Made by a program: the position numbers and the translations under genes. From assembly GCA_019359535.1 (NCBI GenBank), contig JAHHHE010000013.1, forward strand, positions 1-46,615: DNA of 46,615 nt. The letters are read 5' to 3'. Position 1 is the first letter of the stretch; each line of letters starts with the position of its first letter. This document shows positions 16,465 through 26,390 of the stretch, one piece after another. This DNA comes from Gloeocapsa sp. UFS-A4-WI-NPMV-4B04. Lineage in GTDB: Bacteria > Cyanobacteriota > Cyanobacteriia > Cyanobacteriales > Chroococcidiopsidaceae. Below the pieces are notes generated by a model that saw only the letters and a list, made by a program, of their open reading frames with translations, was not told the origin of the DNA and searched no databases.

Positions 16465-17619
16465 ATGGATCGAAGGTCTTTTTTAGCGGGTACAGGGACA
16501 CTAGCATTAAGCCAGCTACTAGCTGCGTGTGGTGAACAAGACAAAGCCAAGTTGCGCGTTCAGCTATTGAAAGGTTCTATCCCCGCCCAAGTAGTTAATA
16601 AATTCCGTACTCTCAACCAACGTGCTGATTTACAGTTTGCTCCAGTTGAACAGTTAAAGGAGTTATTTTTACAATTAGAATCTGGTAGCAAGCAGCCAAA
16701 TAAGCAAGCCGACGACAGGCAACTAGAACTACCTCTACCGTTTATTAAATCTCAACAAGTTGTCCAGCCTGACTTGGTAACATTGGGAGATTATTGGTTA
16801 GCACAAGCAATTAACCAGAAATTGATTCAACCGCTTGATGTAACAAAGTTGCCACAGTGGCTAAACTTGCCCACTCGCTGGCAAGAACTTGTAAAGCGCA
16901 ATGATCAAGGACAGCTAGACGCTGGCGGCAAAGTTTGGGCTGCGCCTTATCGCTGGGGTAATACAGTTATTGTTTATAACCGAGAAAAATTCGAGCCTTT
17001 GGGCTGGACACCTAGCGATTGGGGTGATTTGTGGCGAGAAGAATTACGCGATCGCATTTCTTTACTTGACCAGCCACGAGAAGTCATTGGACTAACCTTA
17101 AAGAAACTAGGCAAATCTTACAACACCCAAAATATTAACAATGTTCCAGAGCTAGAACAACAACTACGCGCCCTAAATCAACAAGTCAAGTTTTATAGTT
17201 CCGATACTTACCTACAACCCCTGATTTTAGGAGCTACTTGGCTAGCGGTGGGTTGGTCAACAGATGTGCTACCAGCTATCCAACGTTATCAACAAATTGC
17301 CGCAATTATTCCTCAGTCGGGAACTACACTTTGGGCAGATTTGTGGGTTCGCCCCTCTGGTGAGGTTTCTAACACCTCTCTAGGCGAACAATGGATTGAT
17401 TTTTGTTGGCAACCCCAAATTGCTGCACAAATTTCTGTCCAATCCAAAGCAACCTCGCCGATTCCGCTCAAGCTGAAGTCAAGTGATATCCAAAAACCAT
17501 TACAAAGCCTGCTATTGTCTGAACCTGAAATTTTCCAGCGCAGTGAATTTTTGCTTCCTTTAACTGAAGCAACTATGCAGCAATATCAATCCTTGTGGCA
17601 AAAAATCAGAACCAGTTAA
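16465..17619 (+). CDS. Extracellular solute-binding lipoprotein (ABC-type)
   Basis: 384 residues. The N-terminus carries a twin-arginine-like motif (DRRSFLAG) and a lipobox LLAAC with Cys22, so the mature protein is probably a lipid-anchored periplasmic protein, perhaps Tat-exported. The body has the two-lobe substrate-binding pattern, with LLKGSIPAQVVNKFRTLNQ near the start, then WAAPYRWGNTVIVYNREKFE and LGEQWIDFCWQPQIAAQISV, as in spermidine/putrescine (PotD)-type receptors. No permease or ATPase gene is nearby, so the transporter is encoded elsewhere or absent. The start is fixed by the short six-base gap after the lyase-like gene. Confidence 0.82.
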   Translation: MDRRSFLAGTGTLALSQLLAACGEQDKAKLRVQLLKGSIPAQVVNKFRTLNQRADLQFAPVEQLKELFLQLESGSKQPNKQADDRQLELPLPFIKSQQVVQPDLVTLGDYWLAQAINQKLIQPLDVTKLPQWLNLPTRWQELVKRNDQGQLDAGGKVWAAPYRWGNTVIVYNREKFEPLGWTPSDWGDLWREELRDRISLLDQPREVIGLTLKKLGKSYNTQNINNVPELEQQLRALNQQVKFYSSDTYLQPLILGATWLAVGWSTDVLPAIQRYQQIAAIIPQSGTTLWADLWVRPSGEVSNTSLGEQWIDFCWQPQIAAQISVQSKATSPIPLKLKSSDIQKPLQSLLLSEPEIFQRSEFLLPLTEATMQQYQSLWQKIRTS

Positions 17620-17622
17620 TTT

Positions 17623-18141
17623 TCAAAATAAACTTTCACCTGATCCCCGCACACGCGCGTTCCCCGTAGCTTGTACCTGCATATTGCACAAGCGTGGAGT
17701 TGCACTAAAATCACAAGTATAAGTTGCCAAAAGTTCTTGTTGAACGTTGAAAACTCTGACGTTATAGCCGTAATCACTAGCAACACTGCCGAAGTGGTTA
17801 ACGAATTCGTATCGCTGTATGTAGTCGCTTAAGCTCCAATTTTGTCTATTGACAATTAGATCAACTCGTGGATTGTGCTTACTATCACTTGGATAAGCTA
17901 GCCAGCTGTCAAGCAGATTACCGCCAAACTGTTCGCTTGCCCACCAGAGGCTAGGAATTGTAAGGTGCTGTTGGGAAATCGTGTTAGAGGTGATCACACT
18001 TCCATCTAGAGATGCGTCTGGTTCGAGTAAGCTTAAATCTAGAGGAGCTTCAGAATGCGGCGGTACTGATGTTTGTGCAAGTGAAGGTTGGGTGAGGAAA
18101 AGGGAGTTGAAGCTGATGGTTAGTAGAAGTAGCGATCGCAT
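17623..18141 (-). CDS. Secreted protein of unknown function
   Basis: 172 residues from the chosen start at 18141 (MRSLLLLT), which gives a clean signal peptide ending PSLAQT. The frame extends eight codons further to 18165, but neither start has a clear ribosome binding site. The mature protein contains IPSLWWASEQFGGNLLDSWLAYP and NRQNWSLSDYIQRYEFVNHFG, followed by a beta-rich C-terminus with two cysteines (TCDFSATPRLCNMQVQ) that could form a disulfide outside the cytoplasm. It resembles unnamed cyanobacterial hypothetical proteins. The gene ends three bases from the stop of the convergent lipoprotein gene. Confidence 0.65.
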   Translation of the reverse strand: MRSLLLLTISFNSLFLTQPSLAQTSVPPHSEAPLDLSLLEPDASLDGSVITSNTISQQHLTIPSLWWASEQFGGNLLDSWLAYPSDSKHNPRVDLIVNRQNWSLSDYIQRYEFVNHFGSVASDYGYNVRVFNVQQELLATYTCDFSATPRLCNMQVQATGNARVRGSGESLF

Positions 18142-18383
18142 AGAAGGGAAATTACCCAAAAGCATTTTGTGTCAGTTTTTAGTAAAGTAAATTGGGATCA
18201 GTTCGCGTAGGCGCAGATATATTGATGTAGCGATAATTTTCTATTGTTCGCATATTAAGTGAAAGACGTATTCTGCGGTAGTTAGTTCTACAATGATCGA
18301 ATTCAACTTCTCTCTAAATGTAGAGCAATTAATACTTCACCTCCGTTAAAAAGAGTAAGCGAATTACGTAAGCAGATTCATTA

Positions 18384-21300
18384 ATGGCTTCAGTAGAATC
18401 AGCCAATGATATCAATTTAGAAGAAGTCTTTGTCTTTCCGACATCATTTGCCCAACAACGGCTGTGGTTTCTCGATCAGCTGTTTCCTGGTAATTCGTTT
18501 TACAACGTGCCTACCGCCTTTCGGATTACAGGTATGCTTGACTTAGCTACCCTAGAAGACAGCTTTAATGAAATTGTGCGTCGTCATGAAGTATTACGTA
18601 CTACCTTTAAAACTGTAGCGGGGCAACCTGTACAAGTAATTGCACCCTACTTAAGAATTTACCTACCGAAGATCGAGCTTCAGCAATTACCTGTTAGTGA
18701 ACGAGGATCTGCTGCACAAAAATTGCTGTTACAAGAGACACAGCAGCCATTTAACCTGGAACAAGGGCCGTTATTACGAGTAACACTGCTGCAACTTAGC
18801 GAATCAGATTATGTACTGGCGATCGCACTACACCATATTGTCTTTGATGAATGGTCAACCGCGCTACTAATTCGAGAACTGGGTTTGTTATACACAGCTT
18901 TCAGTTCGGGTAAACCTGATCCATTGCCTCCATTACCGATTCAATATGCTGATTTTGCTAGTTGGCAACGCCAATGGTTAAAAGGGGAAGTATTGGAGTC
19001 GCAATTGTCTTACTGGCGATCGCAGTTACAGGATTTGTCCACCTTAGAAATTAAGAGCGATCGCACACGCGCACAAAGCTATCGGGGCGCTACTCAGTTG
19101 CTAGAATTACCACTTGATTTGTCTCAGGCACTTTTGGCACTAAGTCAGCAGGAAGGCGTAACGCTGTTTATGACCTTACTAGCAGCTTTTAAAACATTAT
19201 TGTATCGCTACACAAGTCAGACAGACATAGCCGTTGGTTCGCCAATCGCCAATCGCAACAGAGGCGAGTTAGAAAACTTGATCGGGTTTTTCGCCAATAG
19301 TTTAATCCTGCGAACCGACTTATCAGGCAATCCTACCTTTCGAGAGTTACTCTTGAGAGTGCGAGAAGTCGCTGTAGGAGCCTATGCTCATCAGGATGTA
19401 CCTTTCGAGAAATTAGTAGAGGAACTGCATCCAGAACGTCAAGGAAGCCGTAATCCACTGTTTCAGGTAGTGTTTGCACTTCAAAATGCACCAATGGAGC
19501 AACTGAGCTTACCTGGGTTAAATCTGTCGTCTTTTAAGCTAGAGACTACAACTGCTCGATTTGACTTAGAGCTTTATCTATGGGAGTGTGCGGATAACTT
19601 CAGAAATCTGTGGGGCGATGGGTGGCAGCAATCAGAGGGATTGCGGGGTGTGCTGGTGTATAACACTGACTTGTTTGAGCAAAAGGCGATCGCGCTGATG
19701 CTTCAACACTTCCAAACGCTGTTAGCTGGCGCTGTTGCAAATCCTGATACTCGTTTAGCCGACTTGCCGCTTTTAAGCGCCGCCGAGCAGCACCAACTCC
19801 TAGTAGAGTGGAATCAAAATCAGCGTGATTATCCAACTCAGTGCATTCACCAATTGTTTGAAGCTCAGGTAGCACAAAACCCAAATGCTATTGCAGTAAG
19901 CTTTGGACGACAATTTACATATCGAGAATTAAATAGCGGTAGTAACCAACTAGCGCATTATTTACGCAAACTAGGCGTAGGTTCTGAAACACTGGTAGGT
20001 ATCTGCATGGAGCGTTCGCCGATGATGGTGGCTTCAGAGCTAGGTATCCTGAAAGCTGGAGCAGCCTACGTTCCTCTAGATCCAACTTATCCTCCAGAGC
20101 GATTAAAGTTTATGCTGGAGGATGCACAAGTATCTGTATTACTGACAGAGCAAGCACTAGCTCCTCTTTTTGATCAAAGTTGGGGAAAGCGAATAGTATG
20201 CTTAGAGCAGCACTGGGAAGCGATCGCGCTAGGTAGTGAAGAAAGCCTAATCAACCAAACAGCCTTAGACGATCTTGCTTACGTAGTTTATACCTCTGGT
20301 TCAACAGGAACACCAAAGGGTGTAGCAGTACCTCATCGAGCCGTAAATCGCTTAGTCTGCAATACTAACTACATCACCGTAGCACCCGGAGATAAAGTTG
20401 CCCAATGCTCCAATATTTCATTTGATGCAGCAACATTTGAAATTTGGGTAGCACTGCTGAATGGAGCGCAATTAGTTGGGATTAATTCAGAAGTTACACT
20501 TTCCCCTCAAGACTTTGCTCAAGAAATTCGCTCTACTGAAATCAGCGTTTTGTTTTTGACAACCGCATTATTTAATCAAATGGCGCGGGAAGTACCTAAC
20601 TCTTTTTCTTCACTGCGTTACTTGTTATTTGGTGGTGAAGCAGTTGATCCTATGTCGGTAGAAGCCGTAATCAAGGCAGGCGCACCTGAACATTTACTGC
20701 ACGTATATGGACCTACTGAAAATACTACCTTTACTTCCTGGTATGAGGTGCAAGTACCACTGACATCAATTCCAATTGGAAAAGCGATCGCCAATACTCA
20801 AATTTATCTGCTGGATGCTCACCTGCAACTCGTCCCTATTGGTGTTACCGGAGAAATTTACATCGGCGGTGATGGCTTGGCGCGAGGCTATTTAAATCGT
20901 CCTGAATTAACCCAAGAGCGGTTTATTGCTAATCCCTTTGAAAAGTCAAAAAGTCGTCTCTATAAAACTGGAGATTTAGCGCGGTATCTTCCTGATGGTA
21001 ATCTGGAATTTGTTGGGCGTAGCGATGCTCAAGTGAAATTACGCGGTTTTCGGATTGAGTTGGGCGAGATTGAAACTCTGTTAAACCAGTATCCAGCAGT
21101 ACGAGAAAGCGTTGTGATGCTGCGGGAGGTAAAGCGCGATCGCTCTTTAGTTGCTTACGTCGTTTCTAATTCCGAGCAGATAACAATTAGCAATTTGCAG
21201 AGTTTCCTAAAGACGAAGCTGCCAAATTACATGATACCTGCCGCGTTTGTAGTCTTGGAGGCATTGCCGCTAACCCGCAACGGTAAAATAGATCGTCTTG

Positions 21301-21632
21301 CACTTCCTTTGCCTAATTTTACTAAGGTTGAAATATTAGATAACCAGACACCGCGAACGTCAGTTGAAGCTCAATTAGTGCAGATATGGAGCAAAATTTT
21401 AGGTCGAGAACAAATAGGGATAGAGGACAATTTTTTTGACTTAGGCGGACATTCACTTCTAGCCACACAGCTAGTTTCACGTATTCGCGATCGCTTTGGA
21501 GTCCAAATGCCACTCCGAATTATGTTTGAAACACCTACAATTGCAAGATTAGCTCAGTACATTGCAGCAATTAGTGGAGCAAATAAAGATGATACAATTA
21601 CCTGCCAAAATCGTGAGGAGGTGGAGTTTTGA
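18384..21632 (+). CDS. Non-ribosomal peptide synthetase module 1 (C-A-PCP)
   Basis: 1082 residues. The condensation domain is at about 15-440; its HHxxxDG motif reads HHIVFDEW (H150, H151, D155), with Glu in place of Gly. The adenylation domain is at about 470-975, with core VVYTSGSTGTPKGV near 633-646. The carrier domain has FDLGGHSLLATQ near 1018 and its serine holds the phosphopantetheine arm. Aligning by eye to GrsA gives the pocket residues D A F F L G V T F K, close to codes for branched aliphatic residues (Ile/Val), so the prediction is tentative. The N-terminal C domain has no upstream partner in the window, so it may accept an acyl starter or be idle. The stop codon overlaps the start of module 2, which indicates translational coupling. 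Confidence 0.93.
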   Translation: MASVESANDINLEEVFVFPTSFAQQRLWFLDQLFPGNSFYNVPTAFRITGMLDLATLEDSFNEIVRRHEVLRTTFKTVAGQPVQVIAPYLRIYLPKIELQQLPVSERGSAAQKLLLQETQQPFNLEQGPLLRVTLLQLSESDYVLAIALHHIVFDEWSTALLIRELGLLYTAFSSGKPDPLPPLPIQYADFASWQRQWLKGEVLESQLSYWRSQLQDLSTLEIKSDRTRAQSYRGATQLLELPLDLSQALLALSQQEGVTLFMTLLAAFKTLLYRYTSQTDIAVGSPIANRNRGELENLIGFFANSLILRTDLSGNPTFRELLLRVREVAVGAYAHQDVPFEKLVEELHPERQGSRNPLFQVVFALQNAPMEQLSLPGLNLSSFKLETTTARFDLELYLWECADNFRNLWGDGWQQSEGLRGVLVYNTDLFEQKAIALMLQHFQTLLAGAVANPDTRLADLPLLSAAEQHQLLVEWNQNQRDYPTQCIHQLFEAQVAQNPNAIAVSFGRQFTYRELNSGSNQLAHYLRKLGVGSETLVGICMERSPMMVASELGILKAGAAYVPLDPTYPPERLKFMLEDAQVSVLLTEQALAPLFDQSWGKRIVCLEQHWEAIALGSEESLINQTALDDLAYVVYTSGSTGTPKGVAVPHRAVNRLVCNTNYITVAPGDKVAQCSNISFDAATFEIWVALLNGAQLVGINSEVTLSPQDFAQEIRSTEISVLFLTTALFNQMAREVPNSFSSLRYLLFGGEAVDPMSVEAVIKAGAPEHLLHVYGPTENTTFTSWYEVQVPLTSIPIGKAIANTQIYLLDAHLQLVPIGVTGEIYIGGDGLARGYLNRPELTQERFIANPFEKSKSRLYKTGDLARYLPDGNLEFVGRSDAQVKLRGFRIELGEIETLLNQYPAVRESVVMLREVKRDRSLVAYVVSNSEQITISNLQSFLKTKLPNYMIPAAFVVLEALPLTRNGKIDRLALPLPNFTKVEILDNQTPRTSVEAQLVQIWSKILGREQIGIEDNFFDLGGHSLLATQLVSRIRDRFGVQMPLRIMFETPTIARLAQYIAAISGANKDDTITCQNREEVEF
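21614..21631 (+). promoter_or_regulatory. Ribosome binding site and TTG start of NRPS module 2
   Basis: GAGGAGGTGG lies 5-14 bases before a TTG at 21629, which overlaps the TGA stop of module 1 (TTGA). The strong site decides this unusual start codon. Module 3 likewise starts at a TTG (26391), preceded by CAGGAAAA. Confidence 0.75.
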
Positions 21633-24600
21633 CAGATGTTGAATTTTTAGCTCACTTACGCGATCTAGATATTCAAGTTTACGTTGAGGGACTCCGCCTG
21701 CGCTGCAATGCTCCTGAAGGAGTGTTGACTCCTCAGTTACAAGCAGAGATCGCTGAACACAAATCTGAGTTGATCGCTTTGCTGCAAGGGGCATCTCAGT
21801 TTAACCAAGCTGATCCCCAACTTGTACCAATTTCGCGCGATAGCGAAGCGCTGCTGCCTTCAGCAGATCGCGTATTGCCTTTATCATTCGCGCAGCAGCG
21901 ATTGTGGTTTTTAGATCAGTTAGTACCTGAAAACCCTTTCTACAATGTACCTTTCGCTGTTCGCCTTAGTGGACAGCTAGACTTAACGGCTTTACAGCAG
22001 GCTTTCAATGCGATCGCCCATCGTCACGAAGCTTTGCGTACCAACTTTGCCAAGGTGGATGGACAACCTACTCAAATTATTTCTGCCAAAGTTAATCTAT
22101 CTCTGCCTGTTGTGAATTTGCAGCATTTACCCTTCACAAAGCGACAATTAACAGCAGCGCAAATTGCAACTGAATCAGCCCAACAGCCATTTAATCTAGC
22201 TAACGAGCCACTACTGCGAGTGAAGTTGTTGCAGCTTGGTGTAACTGAATATGTCCTATTGCTAAATCTACACCATATTGTCTCAGATGGTTGGTCGCTC
22301 GGCGTGTTGCTGCGAGAATTGGTTGCACATTACACCGCTTTTAGTACAAATCAATCATTTTCCTTACCAGAACTGCCGATCCAATATGCTGATTTTGCCT
22401 ATTGGCAACGCGAGTGGTTGCAAGGGGAAGTATTAGAGTCGCAACTGTCGTATTGGCGATCGCAACTAGCGAATCTTCCGCTACTCAATCTTCCCACTGA
22501 TAGAACCCGACCTGCCGTCCAAACTTACCGAGGTGCTACCCACAATTTAGAGCTATCAAAAGAGCTAACTGCTAAATTAGCAGCCCTCAGTCAGTCCGGC
22601 GTGACTCTATTCATGATTCTGCTAGCAGCATTTCAAATATTGTTGCACCGCTACACAGGACAAACAGATATTGTAGTTGGTTCGCCAATCGCTAACCGCA
22701 ACCGTGCAGAACTTGAGTCATTAATTGGCTTTTTTGTCAATAGTTTAGTGCTGCGCGTGGATTTGTCCGATAACCCGAGATTTCGGGAACTTTTGGGACG
22801 AGTGCGGGAAATGACGCTAGCAGCCTACGATCACCAAGACTTACCTTTTGAGAAGTTAGTCGAGGAGTTGCACCCAGAGCGCGAAGCAAGCCGTAATCCC
22901 TTGTTTCAGGTTGTCTTTGCGCTTCAGAATGCCCCGATGCAACCTTTGGAGTTACCTGGATTGACACTGAACCCACTCAAGTTTGATGTCAGCACTACGC
23001 GGTTCGATCTGGAGTTGCATTTGTGGGAGCGTGGTTATGGATTGAGCGGTTTGTGGGAAGAAGTATCAGAGGGGTTGAGTGGCTTTGTTGCATACAACAC
23101 AGACTTGTTTGATGCGTCGACGATCGCCCGATTTATAAATCACTTTCAAACGCTGTTAGCAAGCATTGTTGCTAATCCCGATGCCCGCATTGCAGACTTA
23201 CCCCTGCTGAGTGTAGCAGAACGCCATCAGCTGTTGGTGGAATGGAATCAAACTGAGTGCAATTATTCAGACAATTGCATACATCAACTATTTGAGGCGC
23301 AAGCAGCAAGAACGCCCGATGCTATTGCCGTTGTCTATGCTGACGAGCAAATAACTTACCGAGAATTAAATCAACGCGCTAACCAACTAGCAAACTATTT
23401 GCAGCAATTGGGCGTTGCACCTGAAGTTTTGGTAGGAATTTGTATTGAGCGATCGCTAGAAGCGATAGTAAGTATACTAGGCATTTGGAAGGCAGGCGGG
23501 GCGTATGTACCGCTTGATCCTAATTATCCGAGCGATCGCCTCAAGTTCATGCTTAGTGATACTCAAGTTGCGATCATGTTAACCCAACAATCCTTAATCC
23601 CGCTTTTTAAAGATTGGGGCGATCATAAGCAGGAATTAGAAGTCGGAAATCTTCAATTAATTTGTCTAGATAGTGACTGGGAAGCGATCGCCACCCACAG
23701 AGATCAAACTCCAACAAGTAGCGGAACACCAGATAACCTAGCTTACGTTATTTACACCTCTGGCTCGACCGGAAAACCGAAAGGCGTTTTAATTCAGCAT
23801 CGTGGGCTTTGTAACGTAGTTGATGCTCAAATTCAAGCATTTAATCTGCAACCAACCAATCGCATTTTACAATTTAGCTCCCTGAGTTTTGATGCGTCTA
23901 TTTTCGAGATGCTGCTAGCGTTTGGGGTTGGTGCTAGCCTTTACATTCCTCCCAAAACAGCACAGTTACCTGGATCTTCTCTGATTCAGTTTTTGCAAGA
24001 TAAGGCGATCGATACTGCTATTCTCCCGCCTGCGGTTTTAGCCGTTTTACCAGCAGAACCACCCTTGCAAACGGTTATTGCTGGCGGTGAAGCTTGTCAG
24101 CGCGAAATTATGCAGCAATGGAGTGTAAATCGTCGCTTTTTCAACGCTTATGGACCAACAGAAGCAACAATTTGGGCAACGCTGGCTCAGTTAAATGCCC
24201 CTGATAATCATAACAAGCCCTCTATCGGTCGTCCTGTTGCTAATACCCAAGTTTACCTGCTAGATGCTAACCTCCAACCTGTGCCAATTGGGGTAGTTGG
24301 TGAGGTTTACATTGGTGGAGATGGACTAGCGCGGGGCTATTTAAATCAAACTGAGTTAACGGCTGAACGTTTTATTCCCAATCCTTTTACAGAATCCTCG
24401 CCTTTTAGCCGCTTATACAAAACCGGAGATTTAGCGCGTTATTTTCCTGATGGCAATCTAGAATTTATTGGTCGCATTGACGATCAGGTAAAAATTCGCG
24501 GCTTCCGCATTGAATTAGGCGAGATTGAAGCGCTATTGTGTCAACATCCAACAGTTCGAGAGGCTGTTGTAGTAGCCAACGAGAACGCATCAGCAGATAA

Positions 24601-26371
24601 ACGCATAATTGCATACATCGTAACGAATCAAGACAACTCTCAGAAACCGCAATTGCAGGATGAGCAGGTGAAGCAATGGCAAAATCTATATGACCAGACT
24701 TATCGCCAGCCTACCGTAGATAGCGATGCTACTTTTAATATTGTCGGTTGGAACAGTAGCTATACAGGGCAACCCATTCAAAAAGAGCAAATGAAACAAT
24801 GGGTGAGCGATCGCGTCCAGCAAATTTTAGCTTTGCAGCCTCAAAAAATATTAGAAATTGGTTGTGGTACGGGCTTACTGCTGTTTCAACTTGCCCCACA
24901 CTGCACTCAATATTGGGGAACCGATTTTTCACCTGTGTCTATCCAATACCTTCAGCAAGTAGCACAAGCATTACCTCAAGTAAAGTTGCTGACTAGGATG
25001 GCGACTGATTTTGAGGGTATAGAAGCAAATTTTGATGCCGTAGTTCTCAATTCGGTTGTGCAGTATTTTCCGAGCATAGACTATCTACTACGAGTGCTTG
25101 AGGGAGCAATTGATAGAGTTGCTCCTGGTGGGTTTATTTTTATTGGAGATGTGCGGAGTCTCCCGTTATTATCAGCTTTTCATGCTGCGGTTGAGCTACA
25201 TCAGGCAGACAGCGCTGTTAGTCGAGATCAGTTACAGGAGCAGCTTACTTTGGCGATATTTCAGGAGACGGAACTGGTAATAAATCCTGCTTTCTTTCAC
25301 GCTTTGAAAGAGCGCTTTGAGCGCATCAGCCACGTCCAAGTTGAGCTTACACGCGGTGCATATCATAGTGAATTGACTCAGTTTCGCTATAACGCGATTC
25401 TGCATATTAAGGCAGGGGAGCAGGGGAGCAGAGGAGCAGGGGAGCAGGGGAGCAGAGGAGTAAATGTTGCTTATTCTCAGCTGAATTGGATTGAAGACGA
25501 TTTAAGCTTTGCAAAAGTGCGTCAGCATTTAGTTGAAATGCAGCCAGATGTACTTACTGTTACAACAATTCCTAATGCCCGTGTCATCGCCGCAGTCAAA
25601 ACGGCAGAATGGCTAACGGCGGGAACCCAAGCACCCCAAACCGCAGGCGAAATGCGCTTCGGCTTGCAGCAGCTTGGAGAATTAGGCATTGAACCGCAAG
25701 ATTGGTGGAATCTAGCGGCAGAACTGCCTTATACAGTTAATGTCAGTTGGTCAAATACTGATGTCAGTTGCTATGATGTGATTTTTCAGCACCAATCCGC
25801 GACAAAAAACGTTGACTTACTGCCTTGGCAACAGGTGTCAGTTCCTCCTGATGATTACGCTAATAATCCTTTACAGACGCAATTTGCGCGTCACCTCATT
25901 TCACAACTGCGAAGTTACTTAGAGCAAAATCTGCCTGAGTACATGATACCTTCTGCCTTTATGGTGTTGGAGGCATTACCCTTGACATCTAGCGGCAAAG
26001 TCAACCGTCGGGCGCTGCCTAAACCTGACTGGGGGAAGCCGCGTGCTGAAGGTAGCAGCGTTTCGCGATCGCCTATTGAGCAGAAACTAGCCACTATTTG
26101 GGCTGAACTACTAGGACTCAAGTCTGTAGGAATTCACGACAACTTTTTTCAGCTAGGGGGACATTCCCTGCTAGCGACTCAACTAACTTCCCGTATCCGC
26201 GATGTTTTTGGCGTAGAGTTACCTTTACGCAATGTATTTGAGTCTCCTGCTTTAGCTCAAATTGCCCAAATTATTGAAGATTTACAAAGTCGTCAGCAGC
26301 AAAAAGATCCAGGGATTGTGCCTCTTTCTCGTGATGCTCATCGCCGCCTGCGCTCCTCGCTCAAAGACTGA
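21629..26371 (+). CDS. Non-ribosomal peptide synthetase module 2 with embedded N-methyltransferase
   Basis: 1580 residues. Order: TubC-type N-terminal docking domain at 1-55 (LAHLRDLDIQVYVEGLRLRC); condensation domain at about 85-520 with HHIVSDGW near 215; adenylation domain from about 560, core VIYTSGSTGKPKG near 705. Between A8 (FRIELGEIE, about 958) and A10 (LTSSGKVNRRAL, about 1455) lies a SAM-dependent methyltransferase with LEIGCGTGLL near 1073 and NSVVQYFPSIDYLL. Its place is that of N-methyltransferases, which methylate the amino group of the bound residue. The carrier has QLGGHSLLATQ near 1508. Pocket residues read D A F I I G A I W K, which I cannot match to a known amino acid. Two foreign repeats are translated: a palindrome at residues 70-81 and a 6 x 8-base array at about 1262-1277. 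The start is TTG, coupled to module 1. Confidence 0.93.
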   Translation: MTDVEFLAHLRDLDIQVYVEGLRLRCNAPEGVLTPQLQAEIAEHKSELIALLQGASQFNQADPQLVPISRDSEALLPSADRVLPLSFAQQRLWFLDQLVPENPFYNVPFAVRLSGQLDLTALQQAFNAIAHRHEALRTNFAKVDGQPTQIISAKVNLSLPVVNLQHLPFTKRQLTAAQIATESAQQPFNLANEPLLRVKLLQLGVTEYVLLLNLHHIVSDGWSLGVLLRELVAHYTAFSTNQSFSLPELPIQYADFAYWQREWLQGEVLESQLSYWRSQLANLPLLNLPTDRTRPAVQTYRGATHNLELSKELTAKLAALSQSGVTLFMILLAAFQILLHRYTGQTDIVVGSPIANRNRAELESLIGFFVNSLVLRVDLSDNPRFRELLGRVREMTLAAYDHQDLPFEKLVEELHPEREASRNPLFQVVFALQNAPMQPLELPGLTLNPLKFDVSTTRFDLELHLWERGYGLSGLWEEVSEGLSGFVAYNTDLFDASTIARFINHFQTLLASIVANPDARIADLPLLSVAERHQLLVEWNQTECNYSDNCIHQLFEAQAARTPDAIAVVYADEQITYRELNQRANQLANYLQQLGVAPEVLVGICIERSLEAIVSILGIWKAGGAYVPLDPNYPSDRLKFMLSDTQVAIMLTQQSLIPLFKDWGDHKQELEVGNLQLICLDSDWEAIATHRDQTPTSSGTPDNLAYVIYTSGSTGKPKGVLIQHRGLCNVVDAQIQAFNLQPTNRILQFSSLSFDASIFEMLLAFGVGASLYIPPKTAQLPGSSLIQFLQDKAIDTAILPPAVLAVLPAEPPLQTVIAGGEACQREIMQQWSVNRRFFNAYGPTEATIWATLAQLNAPDNHNKPSIGRPVANTQVYLLDANLQPVPIGVVGEVYIGGDGLARGYLNQTELTAERFIPNPFTESSPFSRLYKTGDLARYFPDGNLEFIGRIDDQVKIRGFRIELGEIEALLCQHPTVREAVVVANENASADKRIIAYIVTNQDNSQKPQLQDEQVKQWQNLYDQTYRQPTVDSDATFNIVGWNSSYTGQPIQKEQMKQWVSDRVQQILALQPQKILEIGCGTGLLLFQLAPHCTQYWGTDFSPVSIQYLQQVAQALPQVKLLTRMATDFEGIEANFDAVVLNSVVQYFPSIDYLLRVLEGAIDRVAPGGFIFIGDVRSLPLLSAFHAAVELHQADSAVSRDQLQEQLTLAIFQETELVINPAFFHALKERFERISHVQVELTRGAYHSELTQFRYNAILHIKAGEQGSRGAGEQGSRGVNVAYSQLNWIEDDLSFAKVRQHLVEMQPDVLTVTTIPNARVIAAVKTAEWLTAGTQAPQTAGEMRFGLQQLGELGIEPQDWWNLAAELPYTVNVSWSNTDVSCYDVIFQHQSATKNVDLLPWQQVSVPPDDYANNPLQTQFARHLISQLRSYLEQNLPEYMIPSAFMVLEALPLTSSGKVNRRALPKPDWGKPRAEGSSVSRSPIEQKLATIWAELLGLKSVGIHDNFFQLGGHSLLATQLTSRIRDVFGVELPLRNVFESPALAQIAQIIEDLQSRQQQKDPGIVPLSRDAHRRLRSSLKD
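21837..21872. repeat. 36-base palindromic element, copy 1 (in NRPS module 2)
   Basis: Identical over 36 bases to 28198-28233. Structure: outer arms GCGAT / ATCGC, inner arms CTGCTG / CAGCAG, loop CCTT, and an unpaired AGCGAAGCG on the 5' side. It encodes DSEALLPSADR in the linker between the docking and condensation domains. Confidence 0.85.
25412..25459. repeat. Six tandem octamers (GCAGGGGA family) in NRPS module 2
   Basis: GCAGGGGA, GCAGGGGA and GCAGAGGA, all repeated twice: a 24-base super-unit that keeps the frame. It encodes a duplicated Gly/Glu/Ser/Arg segment (GEQGSRGA) just after the methyltransferase core. Confidence 0.9.
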
Positions 26372-26390
26372 AAATACAGGAAAATAACAC

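Noticed and set aside
18312-18325. CTCTA-AATG-TAGAG as an operator before the NRPS
   Set aside because: A 5-bp stem is too short to distinguish from chance.
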